Source of the DNA: Baffinella frigidus
Taxonomy: Eukaryota > Cryptophyceae > Cryptomonadales > Baffinellaceae
NCBI GenBank assembly: GCA_026770585.1
Contig: MU646615.1
Location: forward strand, 435,543 to 451,088
Reading direction: 5' to 3'
Length of the DNA stretch: 15,546 bases
The notes beneath the pieces were generated by a model. That model had not been told where the DNA came from and searched no databases. It saw only the letters and a program-made list of their open reading frames with translations. Positions 6,481-14,332 of the stretch are shown in pieces. Both the position numbers and the translations under genes were made by a program. Position 1 is the stretch's first letter. The number at the start of each line of letters is the position of its first letter.

Positions 6481-6585
6481 CAGGGGTACCTCGCTCATAA
6501 GAAACCGCCCCCCCCCCTAGGACCCTAGGGATAGCCTACTGTAGGGTCCTAGGGGGGGGCGTTTTCTTATGAGCGAGGTACCCCT
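6481..6585 (-). mobile_element. MITE family 1, copy 10
   Basis: Complete but short (105 bp), TA on both sides. It is inserted into a small local repeat, tgatgggggttcctaccgta, which flanks it on both sides. Confidence 0.92.
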
Positions 6586-6590
6586 GTAAC

Positions 6591-6860
6591 CTGTGATGGG
6601 GGTTCCTACCGTAGGGTCCTAGTGTGAACGCTACTGGCCCCACGTCTCACGAGGATGCCTCAGTCTTTCGTTAGATTTACTCGAGAGGTCACGCGGGCTT
6701 TAGAAGGCCCTCACTTACCAGTCGGTCTTATCGCTTAAGAATTTACAACATCCCGTGGAATTCCGCTGCGTGGTAGTGGCTTGGTATCCGCAGGAGCACG
6801 TGGCCTCCTCCCGGACAGCCTGGCAAGGCTTCTTGGTGCGAGGAGGGTAGCCGAGATACC
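6591..6860. other. Unassigned spacer
   Basis: About 270 bp without a recognisable gene, repeat family or long open frame. It lies between the MITE island and the telomere-like DNA at the 3' end of the phosphodiesterase gene. Confidence 0.5.
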
Positions 6861-7003
6861 TGGGGTGGGGTGTGGGGTTTAGGGTGTGGGGTTTCAGGTT
6901 TCGGGTTTCGGGTTTGAGGTTTGGGGGTTAGGGTTTAGGGTTTAGAGTTGAGGGGGCAGGGTTGCGGGTTCAGGGGTTGGGGTTCAGGGTTTATGGTGCA
7001 GGG
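6861..7003 (-). repeat. Degenerate G-rich telomere-like tract at the phosphodiesterase 3' end
   Basis: gggtttagggtgtggggtttcaggtttcgggtttgagg and similar units. The last codons of the phosphodiesterase (AAA CCC TGA on the minus strand) are themselves telomere-like, so the annotated stop lies in this tract. Confidence 0.75.
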
Positions 7004-9267
7004 TGGACACCATTTTCTGCAGGCCCGGCGTGAAGCGTACGTCTGTCGCTCCGCGCATTGTGGGCGACGAGACGCGGCTCGTGGGCGACGACACGCTCGA
7101 CGCGGCTGGAGAAACGAAGCTGCTCTGGCTGTGATCGTGGTCCGAGTCCCCGGAGGGGGGCTGGGTGGATTCGTGGTCGCGGGTTTCTTCGAGCGCGGCG
7201 TCGGAGTGCGACGCCCACGATTCGCTGTTGAGGTGCATGCGGTTCACGTCTGGGCGCAGCGCGGGGTAGAGGGTGGCCATGGACTCGAAGAAGGGGCTCA
7301 CGAATTTGATGAAGCCGACCTGCGACCCCACGCGCGACTGCGTTCGGCGGTCGCAGATGGGGGTGACTTCCATACCTCGCGCGAGCTCGACGTCGCCCTG
7401 CGCGAAGAACTCGTCGGTGACGCGCAGCGCCCAGCGGCGCGCGATGTGGAACGGCTTCAGCACGTTGGAGATGTCGGCGCACTTGATGATGAGCTCCATC
7501 TCGAGCTGCTTGGCACTGGGCCGAGAAGCGCCTTCTTGCACGAGCTCGCGCACCTGCGATGCAGGGGAACAGGGTCATTGGACTGAAACCTTACCAGAAC
7601 CGCAAAAGCAGGTCGAGAAACACTCCTCCTACCTCGAATCCCCATCTCGAGGATTTTCGGTTCCGCACGCCTCACTCTGTCCTGAGCCTGAGCTTGCCGC
7701 AGCCCGACAAGGCGTTATTGAACTGAAACCCACCCAGAACCGCAAACGCGATGCAGGGAGACAGGGCGTTATCGAACTGAAAATATGTAAGCGCCGCGGA
7801 AGAAGGGTTCCTCTTGCCTCACTCTGTCCTGAGCCTGAGCTTGCCGCAGCTGTGCCACGTGATCAAGAAAACCTGCTTTCCCTTCCGATCTCAACAGAAA
7901 CGAAGACCAAGGGGACCCACCTGGTCACAATAGGAGGAGTGTTTCGCGATGTCTGTTGCGAGGATGCAGCCCGCCACAGCATTCCGGAAGTCCCAGTACG
8001 AATCGGAGGAGAGGCCCTTGAGGAGCCCGATGTCTTGCCCGACCATGACCTCGAAGGCGCGGATAACGTGGTGCTTCTCTAGAACCTGAGGCAGAGGGGG
8101 GGGGCACCGTTTATTGATCGGTCACGTGGGTGGGTGTTTCTGTAGTTTGAGTGTCAGGCAACGATACTGGGTTCAGGTTTCGTGGGAAGAGTTGTGGTAG
8201 GGACGGACCGTGTCCTTGAAGGCCCCGGCGACAGAGGCGCCGGCGCGGTCCAGGAAGATGGAGGTTACGCCGGGGTGCTCGAGATCTGCGCGAACGGCGA
8301 GACGCGTGTGAGCAAACAGCAAGGGGGAAGGAAAGCAACGCCTTTTGATGAGGTAGTACGCCCGCGGTAAGGGACAGTGCAAGGTGGGGAGAGGCGTGGG
8401 GGGAAAGGCACCGTGGCACAAGGCAGCAGCGAGCAGAGCGAACCGCTCCCAGGCGTTGAGGCGGTCGAGCGTTCCAGTGCGCCTCGCGATGACGGACACC
8501 GTCTGCGTGACGTCGAACACGTGGTAGAAGTTGTGGTAGGCGTTGTCGTACATGCTCTCGCGGATCGCGAGGATGAAGCGCCTTACGCGCCCCAGGTCCG
8601 CGGCGAGCTCGTCGGGGAGGCCCGCGGCCTCGAAGATCTCGAGCGCGAGATGGCAGAGATCGTCTCGCGAGAAGCACGTCGGATCCATCTCCATGCTCCC
8701 GAGCAGCGCCTTGCCGCGCCTGAACGCAGCTGGGTCCAGGTGCGGCCACTTGGGGAGAGACAGCGAACAACCCGGGGAACCAGCGCTTGCCGAGCCAGCA
8801 CTTGATGTACGGCAGAAATCCTGTTCCGCACTTGCAGTCGGTCGTAGTTGATGGGAGGTGACAGCGCTGGATGTCCTGCGGTCGAGATCGAGTACACTGC
8901 AGCTTCTCTGACGAAACTCGCATGGTTCGTTGCTGCTGCCCGAAGATGTTCTCCGGACGAAGTCGCATGACACGCTGCCCTCCTCGTTGATCGGGGACCT
9001 CGGGGGCCACTTGAAGGACTGGGCAAGCTCCATCATGTGCGACCCATCAGCCAATGGGCTCCCCGCTACCTGCCGGAACACTGGAGATACCATGGAGTTG
9101 CGTCGCCGCAAGTGAGCAGCTTTGACGGAAAAAACTTTTTGAGTCGCAGGTCCTGCGGCTTCCTCGCTCCCGTGGAGGTGAGAACGGTGCGCGTTGAACG
9201 ATGAGGACCTGGCCGGGACTGCGAGGGCGGCTGTGAGACCCAGCGGCGATGGCCGCTCCTTGCGCAT
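6984..9267 (-). CDS. Class I 3',5'-cyclic-nucleotide phosphodiesterase, four exons
   Basis: Predicted to hydrolyse cAMP and/or cGMP to the 5'-monophosphate. Reconstructed exons on the minus strand are 9267-8412, 8285-8209, 8085-7921 and 7553-6984. Introns of 126, 123 and 367 bp have GT-AG ends and phases 1, 0 and 0, giving about 555 aa. Splicing restores the HD signature: H285 ends exon 1 and the D286 codon is split by intron 1. Visible family residues are YHNFYHVFDVTQ (H245 proton donor, H249 metal), HDLEHPG (H285, D286, H289), KCADISN (D393 metal) and SQVGFI (invariant Q444, clamp F447). The catalytic domain spans about residues 200-480. Residues 1-198 are Ser/Arg-rich with no recognised GAF domain, signal peptide or membrane segment, so a soluble enzyme is likely. 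The C-terminal 85 residues are Ser/Pro-rich. The frame stays open about 100 bp upstream of the chosen ATG, to a TAG near 9375, so an upstream exon is possible. The exon 2/3 join looks one residue short against the family. cAMP versus cGMP preference cannot be read. Confidence 0.9.
7558..7850. repeat. Internal duplications within phosphodiesterase intron 3
   Basis: Intron 3 (7554-7920) is about three times longer than the other two introns and is built of duplications. A 35-bp sequence is repeated exactly at 7669-7703 and 7816-7850. A second motif, roughly gacagggcgttatcgaactgaaa followed by cagaaccgcaaa, occurs in three diverged copies at about 7558-7607, 7706-7749 and 7750-7782. The third copy carries a duplicate of the acceptor-side CCCTGCATCGC (minus strand) but lacks the AG, so the true acceptor stays unique. 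Confidence 0.8.
7617..7945. repeat. 15-bp inverted repeat linking intron 3 to exon 3
   Basis: GAAACACTCCTCCTA at 7617-7631 in intron 3 is the exact reverse complement of TAGGAGGAGTGTTTC at 7931-7945, inside exon 3 (codons for KHSSY). A small piece of the exon end therefore exists as an inverted copy in the adjacent intron and could pair with the exon in the pre-mRNA. Confidence 0.7.
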
Positions 9268-9423
9268 TTTGGAGAGGTCAGACGGGGACGTGCGACCGGA
9301 TCTTATTAGGCCACTTATTATGGTCGGAAAAATATTTCCTGAGAATTTCGAGTTAAAAGGATTGTAGCCCTACAATTGCACTTCTAGAACAAGAAATTCG
9401 TACCAGGAATCTGTTTTAAATGG
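9268..9423 (-). other. Upstream region of the phosphodiesterase gene
   Basis: AT-richer than the gene. No TATA box or other promoter element can be called with confidence. The left member of a 19-bp inverted repeat (9308-9326) lies only about 40 bp before the ATG. Confidence 0.4.
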
Positions 9424-10056
9424 ATTTCGATTTCGATTTGAAACACGATTTCCTGTTTCAAATCGAAATCGAAATGCAAGACCGTGACTCTTTCAGAAGT
9501 CCATCTATTCAACCTCTTCTTGATTTTCAAAGCAAGCATCCCCTCATGGGCTCCGCGGGTCTCACGGGACCCACGGGCGCCCGAAGGGGGCCCCGTGAAA
9601 GTTAGACACGGCATCACACGCGCCGCGCCGCGGGCGTTCCTCTCAGCTATTCAGATCGACGGTGCGAGTAAAACTTCCCCCTGAGACCCCAGGAGAGGAC
9701 CCATGGCCCCTACCCGCGCCACTTGCATCCGACTGAGAAACCCCACGTGACATGTGTGTTCAACACTCCTTTGTCGGTTTGTCAGCATACGATTTTCTCA
9801 TGAAATTATCACCAGGTGACTGCTTCATGGAGAATTTGGCCCATATTATCAGTTTGCCGATCGGCAACTGAAAATCCGGACGAATTACCCGGTTTCGGAT
9901 CGCTAGAACAGTCAAAGAACGTGTCGGACACATTTGTGATTTGTACGAGGATATTTCGAATTTGGTGACCGAGTAGCCGGAAACAAGCGTGACCTGTAGT
10001 AAAAACAGATAGAATCAAATTTTCATCGACCATAATTCGACCATAATAAGTGGCCT
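9308..10056. repeat. 19-bp inverted repeat spanning about 750 bp
   Basis: AGGCCACTTATTATGGTCG at 9308-9326 and its exact complement at 10038-10056. A partial second CGACCATAAT at 10027-10036 sits beside the right copy. The interior has no recognisable transposase; a 141-codon minus-strand frame (9809-10234) overlaps the right end and matches nothing I know. It could be a non-autonomous transposon, but no target duplication was identified. Confidence 0.6.
9424..9475. repeat. Perfect 22-bp-arm hairpin
   Basis: Left arm 9424-9445 (ATTTCGATTTCGATTTGAAA then CA) and right arm 9454-9475 are exact complements around an 8-nt loop. The arms contain an internal ATTTCG tandem. About 160 bp upstream of the phosphodiesterase ATG. 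Confidence 0.9.
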
Positions 10057-10490
10057 TACGAGAGGAATCTTGATCATCTCGGGGACAATGGGGGCGCGCT
10101 CGTGCGTTATCCACACCTCGTGTTTTAGCTCGTTCGCTTAGATGGACCCCAACAATTATCCGTGTGAGTTTTTGACAGCCTTTGCCACCTGCCCGGGCGT
10201 GTCCGGGAGGGGCCCGGGAAGCAAAACGAAGCAAGACTGCTCACGGTCTGGTCACGGTTTCGTTTAGATGGACGAATCCGTGACCAGTCGTGAGGCTTGA
10301 CACGATCATGTCACGAGCCCTGTCACGTGACTAAGATTTGTACATAGATGGACATCTTGGTCAGTATGGTCAAAACAAGGGTCCATCCAAGGGGTATTTT
10401 CTAGATTGTTCTAGATTTTTAGGTATTTTTAGATCTATTTTTAGAGGGGGGAAAATCCTTGGTCCCTCCATCATTACTTAATTCCAGCCC
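9480..10490. other. Intergenic stretch without a supported gene
   Basis: Open frames here lack family features. Noted structures: a hairpin at 10249-10286 (TGGTCACGG and CCGTGACCA with matching inner TTCGT/ACGAA), repeated tgtcacg words at 10290-10335, and an AT-rich run with ttctagat/ttttaggtattttta at 10395-10445. Confidence 0.5.
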
Positions 10491-10507
10491 CCTGGTCAAA
10501 AGGTTTG

Positions 10508-11265
10508 CACGCCTGTCCAACCCCCGTCTCCGATGGAAAGTCGTGCGGAGAGCTTGCAGGTGCGCCCCACCCTGCGCATCATTCTGACCGATGGCGCGCG
10601 CGCTGTGCGTCCTGGGGGACGTGCATTCTTTCGGAGCTCAAGAATGTGGATTAGTGAGCAAGCAGGAGGAGATCGTCTGCGCGCCCGTCCAAACCCCACC
10701 CCAGCTGGCTCGTAGTGCAGAGAGCTTGCAGGTACGCCCCACCCTGTTCGCTGCTCCAGCCCACAGTGGGCGCGATGAGCGGCCCAGGAATATGCCTTCT
10801 TTCGGAGCTCATGAAACCTGGATTAGTGAGCAAACAGGAGGAGATCGTCTGCGCTCCAGTCCAACCCCCACCCCCGTTGGCTCGTTGTGGGGGGGGGCTC
10901 CATGTGTGTCCCACCCTGTTCGCTGCTCCATCCCACAGTGCGCGCGGTGCACGGCCCGGGAACATACATTCTTTCGGGGCTCATGAAATGTGGATTAGTG
11001 AGCAAACAGGAGGAGAGTGTCTGCGCGAAGGTGCAAACCCCACCCCCGCTGGCTCGTCGTGGGGGGGACCTGCGGGTGTGCCCCACCCTGAGCGTCGGTC
11101 TAAGTCAGAGCGTGCGCGGCGACGCCCGGGGAAGTGCATTCTTCGAGTCTTGGCAAACCATGAAATCGTGAGTTCCTGAGCAGCGGGGGGTCTGGGTGTC
11201 GGTCCGCCCCCCAATCCCGCTGGCCTGCCGTGGGAGGGGTCTGTGCATGCACTCCATCCCCAGTG
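10508..11265 (+). repeat. 172-bp tandem satellite, four units plus a partial fifth
   Basis: The marker ttagtgagca recurs at 10651, 10823 and 10995, spacing exactly 172, with a diverged fourth at about 11173 (178). A second marker, cgtccaa, gives 172 between units 1 and 2. Units share ctttcggagctca, ttagtgagcaaacaggagga, cccaccctg and ctggctcgt. Since 172 is not a multiple of three, long open frames across it are not conserved from unit to unit; I read it as non-coding. Confidence 0.88.
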
Positions 11266-11436
11266 CTGTTGAAGATGAAAGAAGTGCAGCGCGGCCAGAA
11301 ATATTTTTTTGGCGCAGGTAACAAGCGGCGAATGGGCGTTTCAGCACAAGTGCACAGGCTTCAAACATTAAACATTGGACTCCATCCCCTCCCTCTACAT
11401 TACACTTACCACCAACTTTTTCAAATTGATTGAGAT
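11266..11436 (+). other. Unassigned; possible exon fragment
   Basis: A frame reading LLKMKEVQRGQKYFFGA ends at GCGCAG|GTAACA, which resembles a 5' splice site. There is no recognised family and no partner exon, so it is only a weak candidate. Confidence 0.2.
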
Positions 11437-11484
11437 AACCCTAAACCCTAAACCTTAAACCTTAAACCCTAAACCCTAAACCCT
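11437..11484 (+). repeat. Short interstitial telomere-like tract (CCCTAAA)n
   Basis: About seven units with two CCTTAAA variants. Confidence 0.85.
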
Positions 11485-11697
11485 TGTGTTTTGTTTTTCC
11501 TTAGTTTGCTTTGGTGCTTGAGGGTTTTGGAATGTACTGTCACTTTCATTTTTGGCTCGGTGTACGGTGGAGGACACATAAGCAAATCCACATTTCATTG
11601 GTGTTTGTTGCGTTGACTAACGGTCTAGGGTATCCGAGAATGGACCTCGCTGTGGGGTTAATGATCGAATACCTGTAAACCACCCCCTGGTGGGTTC
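11485..11697. other. Spacer without recognised features
   Basis: Moderately AT-rich. It contains only a small accaccccctggtgggt hairpin near 11680-11697. Confidence 0.4.
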
Positions 11698-11782
11698 TGC
11701 CTGGTAGAAGCTCGTTCTACGGAACCGTCAGGTGTCCGGCTATGGTGGGATTGGATCAAGCCTAAACGGTCCTAAACGGTTT
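11698..11782 (+). repeat. Dispersed repeat family 3, diverged copy
   Basis: Shares gttctacggaaccgtcaggtgtccggctatggtggga and a doubled cctaaacggt tail in place of cctaaagga. Confidence 0.5.
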
Positions 11783-11899
11783 ACGTTTTATTTCTGATTT
11801 GAAATTTGACCATTCCTCATCCCACAGGTTACGAGTCCCAGATCGAGGCTCACAACTAAGTCCCCCCGAGTTGGACGTTGCTGACCGCCAAGCCAAGCC

Positions 11900-12136
11900 G
11901 TGCTTGAATGGTCAAAAACGCGATCCATCGGGAGCGGCCCCTTGAACCACAGCGGGCGGAGCCCAATGCTCTATTTGGGAAGTAAGGCAGACCCGATCCT
12001 TGCTTGGGGATGGCATGGGCTGACACCGACAATCCTGTTTAATAAACACGAAATCAACGAAATCAACGAGATCTACCCCGGGGGTGATTCGTGCTCTCCT
12101 AGGTTGCTCGTCCTAGCGGGCGAGGCGTTCGATTGA
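11900..12136 (+). CDS. Unrecognised 78-codon open frame
   Basis: The frame includes LYLGSKADPILAWGWHGL and KHEINEINEI. It belongs to no family I recognise, has no visible partner exons, and is flanked by repeats. The tandem aatcaacga words explain the INEINE repeat. It could be chance or an exon fragment of an unknown gene. Confidence 0.15.
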   Translation: MLEWSKTRSIGSGPLNHSGRSPMLYLGSKADPILAWGWHGLTPTILFNKHEINEINEIYPGGDSCSPRLLVLAGEAFD

Positions 12137-12332
12137 ACGATCCACCCTTAGGGGTGGTGATGGGCGTTAGAGCCCTGCGTCTCGGCCTACCTCTCCACGT
12201 GGCGTGCAGCGGTCGTGTTTGTCAACTTATTAAACCTCGCTTTCCCCCCTAAACCAAGGGGATCTATGGCTAAACATAGGGAAAAGGGGATCTAAAAAGG
12301 GGGGGGGGGGATCTAAAGCTTTAGATCGCCTC
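12137..12332. other. Spacer with a GATCTAAA palindrome
   Basis: No gene. A perfect 18-bp palindrome GATCTAAAGCTTTAGATC lies at 12310-12327 after a G-run; ggggatcta words repeat just upstream (12256-12296). Confidence 0.6.
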
Positions 12333-12452
12333 GAGCTAAACGCGATCCGAAAACAAAAATGCTTTCTCTGCAGACCCCTTCTACGGAACGGCGTGTCGTT
12401 GGGCTATGTTGGGCGAAATTAAAACCTAAAGGACCTAAAGGACCCTAAAGGA
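12333..12452 (+). repeat. Dispersed repeat family 3, longest tail
   Basis: Includes the upstream gagctaaacgcgatccgaaaacaaaa segment shared with 13676-13700, then the core. The tail has three cctaaagga-type units, one with an extra C. Confidence 0.75.
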
Positions 12453-12605
12453 CCTCTCGTCAATCTAATGCGACTCCTCCTGTCCTCTCTTTTCTGGAAC
12501 CCAGGGGAATGATAGGTCTATCGATGAGGTCAGATTATGTGGTTGGTTAGCTCCTGATTACTGATTCAATATCAGTAACTCCTCATCGTGGACCTGCCAA
12601 ACCTG

Positions 12606-12723
12606 TGAGCCTCGGTCGGACAGGTGATGAGCCTCGATGGTTGACTAATGAAGGTAAGTTCTCTCTCGCTTGTGTGTCGGGCCTTGGCCGGCGCGGCCTC
12701 GCCCCTCCTAAGCGGGGTCTCAT
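12606..12723 (+). repeat. Dispersed repeat family 4, copy 2
   Basis: Closely matches 3836-3952, including the AAG|GTAAGT word and the gcggggtctca end. Upstream, TTACTGATTCAATATCAGTAA forms a hairpin (12558-12578). Downstream, TCGTTCCGGGG and its complement form an 11-bp-arm hairpin (12737-12765). Confidence 0.75.
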
Positions 12724-12884
12724 CTGGTAGCGAAGGTCGTTCCGGGGCTCTGTTCCCCGGAACGATCAACGGATGGTAGAAAAAGCGGCGGGCGGAGCGC
12801 TCGCGAAGCGGCACACTGGGCTTGACGAAAAAGACGGGGCCGAAGTGGCTGTGTTTGTGTCTGTTCGCGAGTAACCCTGCAGCT

Positions 12885-12967
12885 AAAGCACTCTGCAGTC
12901 CTTTCTACGGAAGGGCGTGTCGTTGGCATATGTTGGGAGAAATTGAAACCTAAAGGACCTAAAGGAT
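12885..12967 (+). repeat. Dispersed repeat family 3
   Basis: ctctgcagtcctttctacgg, then the core and a two-unit cctaaagga tail. It follows family 4 copy 2 as copy 1 follows family 4 copy 1. Confidence 0.75.
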
Positions 12968-13226
12968 GGGAGACTCTGAAGGAGCGTACAACCATCCACT
13001 TTAATCTCGGAACAAGACAGATTCTGTCCCGCTGTCTTGGGCTTACGACGCCGAAGATAAGGGTGTACGAGCTCGTATTTGCTATTTTAAGCATACAATG
13101 ATGCTATCCTCTGCCTTTTCATGAGGGCAGATTCTGGTATATTCCGAGATGAACTTGGCGGGGCGTGTTCGTATTCTCGAGTAATCCATGCACGTGTACC
13201 ACGATTATCAGTAATTCCTTTACCTA
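12968..13226. other. Spacer without recognised features
   Basis: No supported gene, family repeat or RNA. A long minus-strand frame through it (12720-13094) runs across repeats and is not convincing. Confidence 0.4.
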
Positions 13227-13327
13227 TCCCTCAAGTTGCGAAGCGGCCAAAATTGACCGCCAAAAGATCCTAGACAGGTCCTAGGGCCCTACGGTAGGGC
13301 GTATGAGCCTTCTCGCCACTTGAGGGA
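13227..13327 (-). mobile_element. MITE family 2, copy 4
   Basis: 101 bp, TA on both sides (13225-13226, 13328-13329). Ends TCCCTCAAGT and ACTTGAGGGA; interior in reverse orientation (cctagggccctacggtagggcgtatgagcc). Confidence 0.88.
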
Positions 13328-13440
13328 TACAGGGGTTAATCGAGGTTGCGGTTGCACTTGTACGGGGATTCGACACATTTCCAAGCGCAGGCCCAGTGCT
13401 CACTCTGTACTTCAAACTCCAGGGTCGAATTGGATATGTA

Positions 13441-13555
13441 GCCGTGTCTCGCTCATAAGAAACGCCCCCCCCCTAGGACCCTACAGTAGGCCTATGCCTG
13501 GGGCCCTATGGTGGTCCTATGGGGGTGGGCGTTTCTTATGAGCGAGGTACCCCTG
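13441..13555 (+). mobile_element. MITE family 1, copy 11
   Basis: The outer left TIR is decayed (gccgtgtctcgctcataag); the right TIR is perfect and followed by TA. Its core ggtcctatgggggtgggc shows the uninterrupted state of the site where family 2 copy 5 entered copy 12. Confidence 0.88.
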
Positions 13556-13675
13556 TACTCCTGCACGTGTCTGTTCAGTGGGGAAGAGCATGCCTTGACC
13601 GGGCCTGGTCCAGACAAGTCCAGCATGACCACGTGATAAGGCCTTTATCCCCTCCTCGCGAGCCTCTGCTCTGGA

Positions 13676-13786
13676 GAGCTCAATGCGACCCGAAAGCAAA
13701 AATGCTTTCTCTGCAGTCCTTTCTATGGAAGGGCGTGTCGTTGGGCTACGTTAGGCGAAATTAAAACCTAGAGGACCAAAAGACCC
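13676..13786 (+). repeat. Dispersed repeat family 3
   Basis: Full form with the upstream gagctcaatgcgacccgaaagcaaaa segment, core, and a one-and-a-half unit tail (cctagaggaccaaaagacc). Confidence 0.75.
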
Positions 13787-13831
13787 CTATGCGGGAGGGT
13801 CTGGAGGACACTGTGTCGCACACAACGTGTA

Positions 13832-14109
13832 CAGGGGTACCTCGCTCATCAGAAACGCCCCCCCCCTAGGACCCTACAGTAGGCCTATGCCTAGGGCCCT
13901 ATGGTCTAGGTCTAGGGCGGTCCTATGGTCTACCTCTAGGTCTAGGGCGGTCCTACCGTAACTCGAAAGAAGAGACACGCACCGCCCCTAGGGCGGTCCT
14001 ATCCCTTAAGTGACCAGTAGGCTCATACGCCCTACGGTAGGGCCCTAGGACCTGCCTAGGACCTCTTGGCCGTCAAATTTGGCGGCATGGGCACTTAAGG
14101 GATATGGGG
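13832..14109 (+). mobile_element. MITE family 1, copy 12, expanded and interrupted
   Basis: The left TIR is intact. The core is expanded by tandem ggtctaggtctagggcggtcctat units. Family 2 copy 5 is inserted at the TA of ggtccTAtgggg. The right TIR is missing. Confidence 0.8.
14002..14102 (+). mobile_element. MITE family 2, copy 5, nested in family 1 copy 12
   Basis: 101 bp, TA at 14000-14001 and 14103-14104. Nearly identical to copy 1 (4583-4683). Confidence 0.9.
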
Positions 14110-14121
14110 AATTACACTCCG

Positions 14122-14237
14122 CATGGGTTCCTCCCTCGTAAGGAACACCCCCCCCACCCCTCCCGTACCTCCATAGCCCCAGAGGCCTAGCGTAGGGTCC
14201 TAGAGGGGGGCGCCTCGTTATGAGCAAGGCAACCCCG
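14122..14237 (-). mobile_element. MITE family 1, copy 13, strongly decayed
   Basis: Ends CATGGGTTCCTCCCTCGTAAGG and TTATGAGCAAGGCAACCCCG with C-run and G-run interior. About the right length (116 bp), clearly older than its neighbours. Confidence 0.7.
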
Positions 14238-14269
14238 TACATGGCAGCCGTGTTGGTATCAATGCAGGT

Positions 14270-14332
14270 CTCTCTCTCTCTCTCTCCCTCCCTCTCTCTC
14301 TCTCTCTCTCTCTGTCGCTCGCTCTCTCTCTT
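14270..14332 (+). repeat. (CT)n microsatellite
   Basis: CT dinucleotides with CCCTCC and GTCGCTCG interruptions. A shorter CT tract is at 14862-14880. Confidence 0.9.

Noticed and set aside
3647-6585. Regularly recurring palindromic repeats as a CRISPR array
   Set aside because: Spacing is irregular, repeats are TA-flanked full elements with paired TIRs and nested insertions, and the context is eukaryotic with no cas genes.
6948-7586. 212-codon plus-strand open frame
   Set aside because: Antisense shadow of phosphodiesterase exon 4, whose minus-strand product carries the KCADISN and SQVGFI motifs.
9809-10234. 141-codon minus-strand frame as a gene
   Set aside because: No recognisable domain or motif, overlaps the inverted repeat at 10038-10056, and has no supporting splice signals.
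10591-11179. Several overlapping frames of 87-154 codons across the satellite
   Set aside because: The 172-bp period shifts the frame at every unit; similar words appear in different frames by repetition alone.
12078-12150. Possible tRNA (gggggtgattcgtgctctcc...cgttcgattgaacgatccaccc)
   Set aside because: No consistent acceptor, D and T stems; the apparent T arm lacks the GGTTCRAnnCC consensus.
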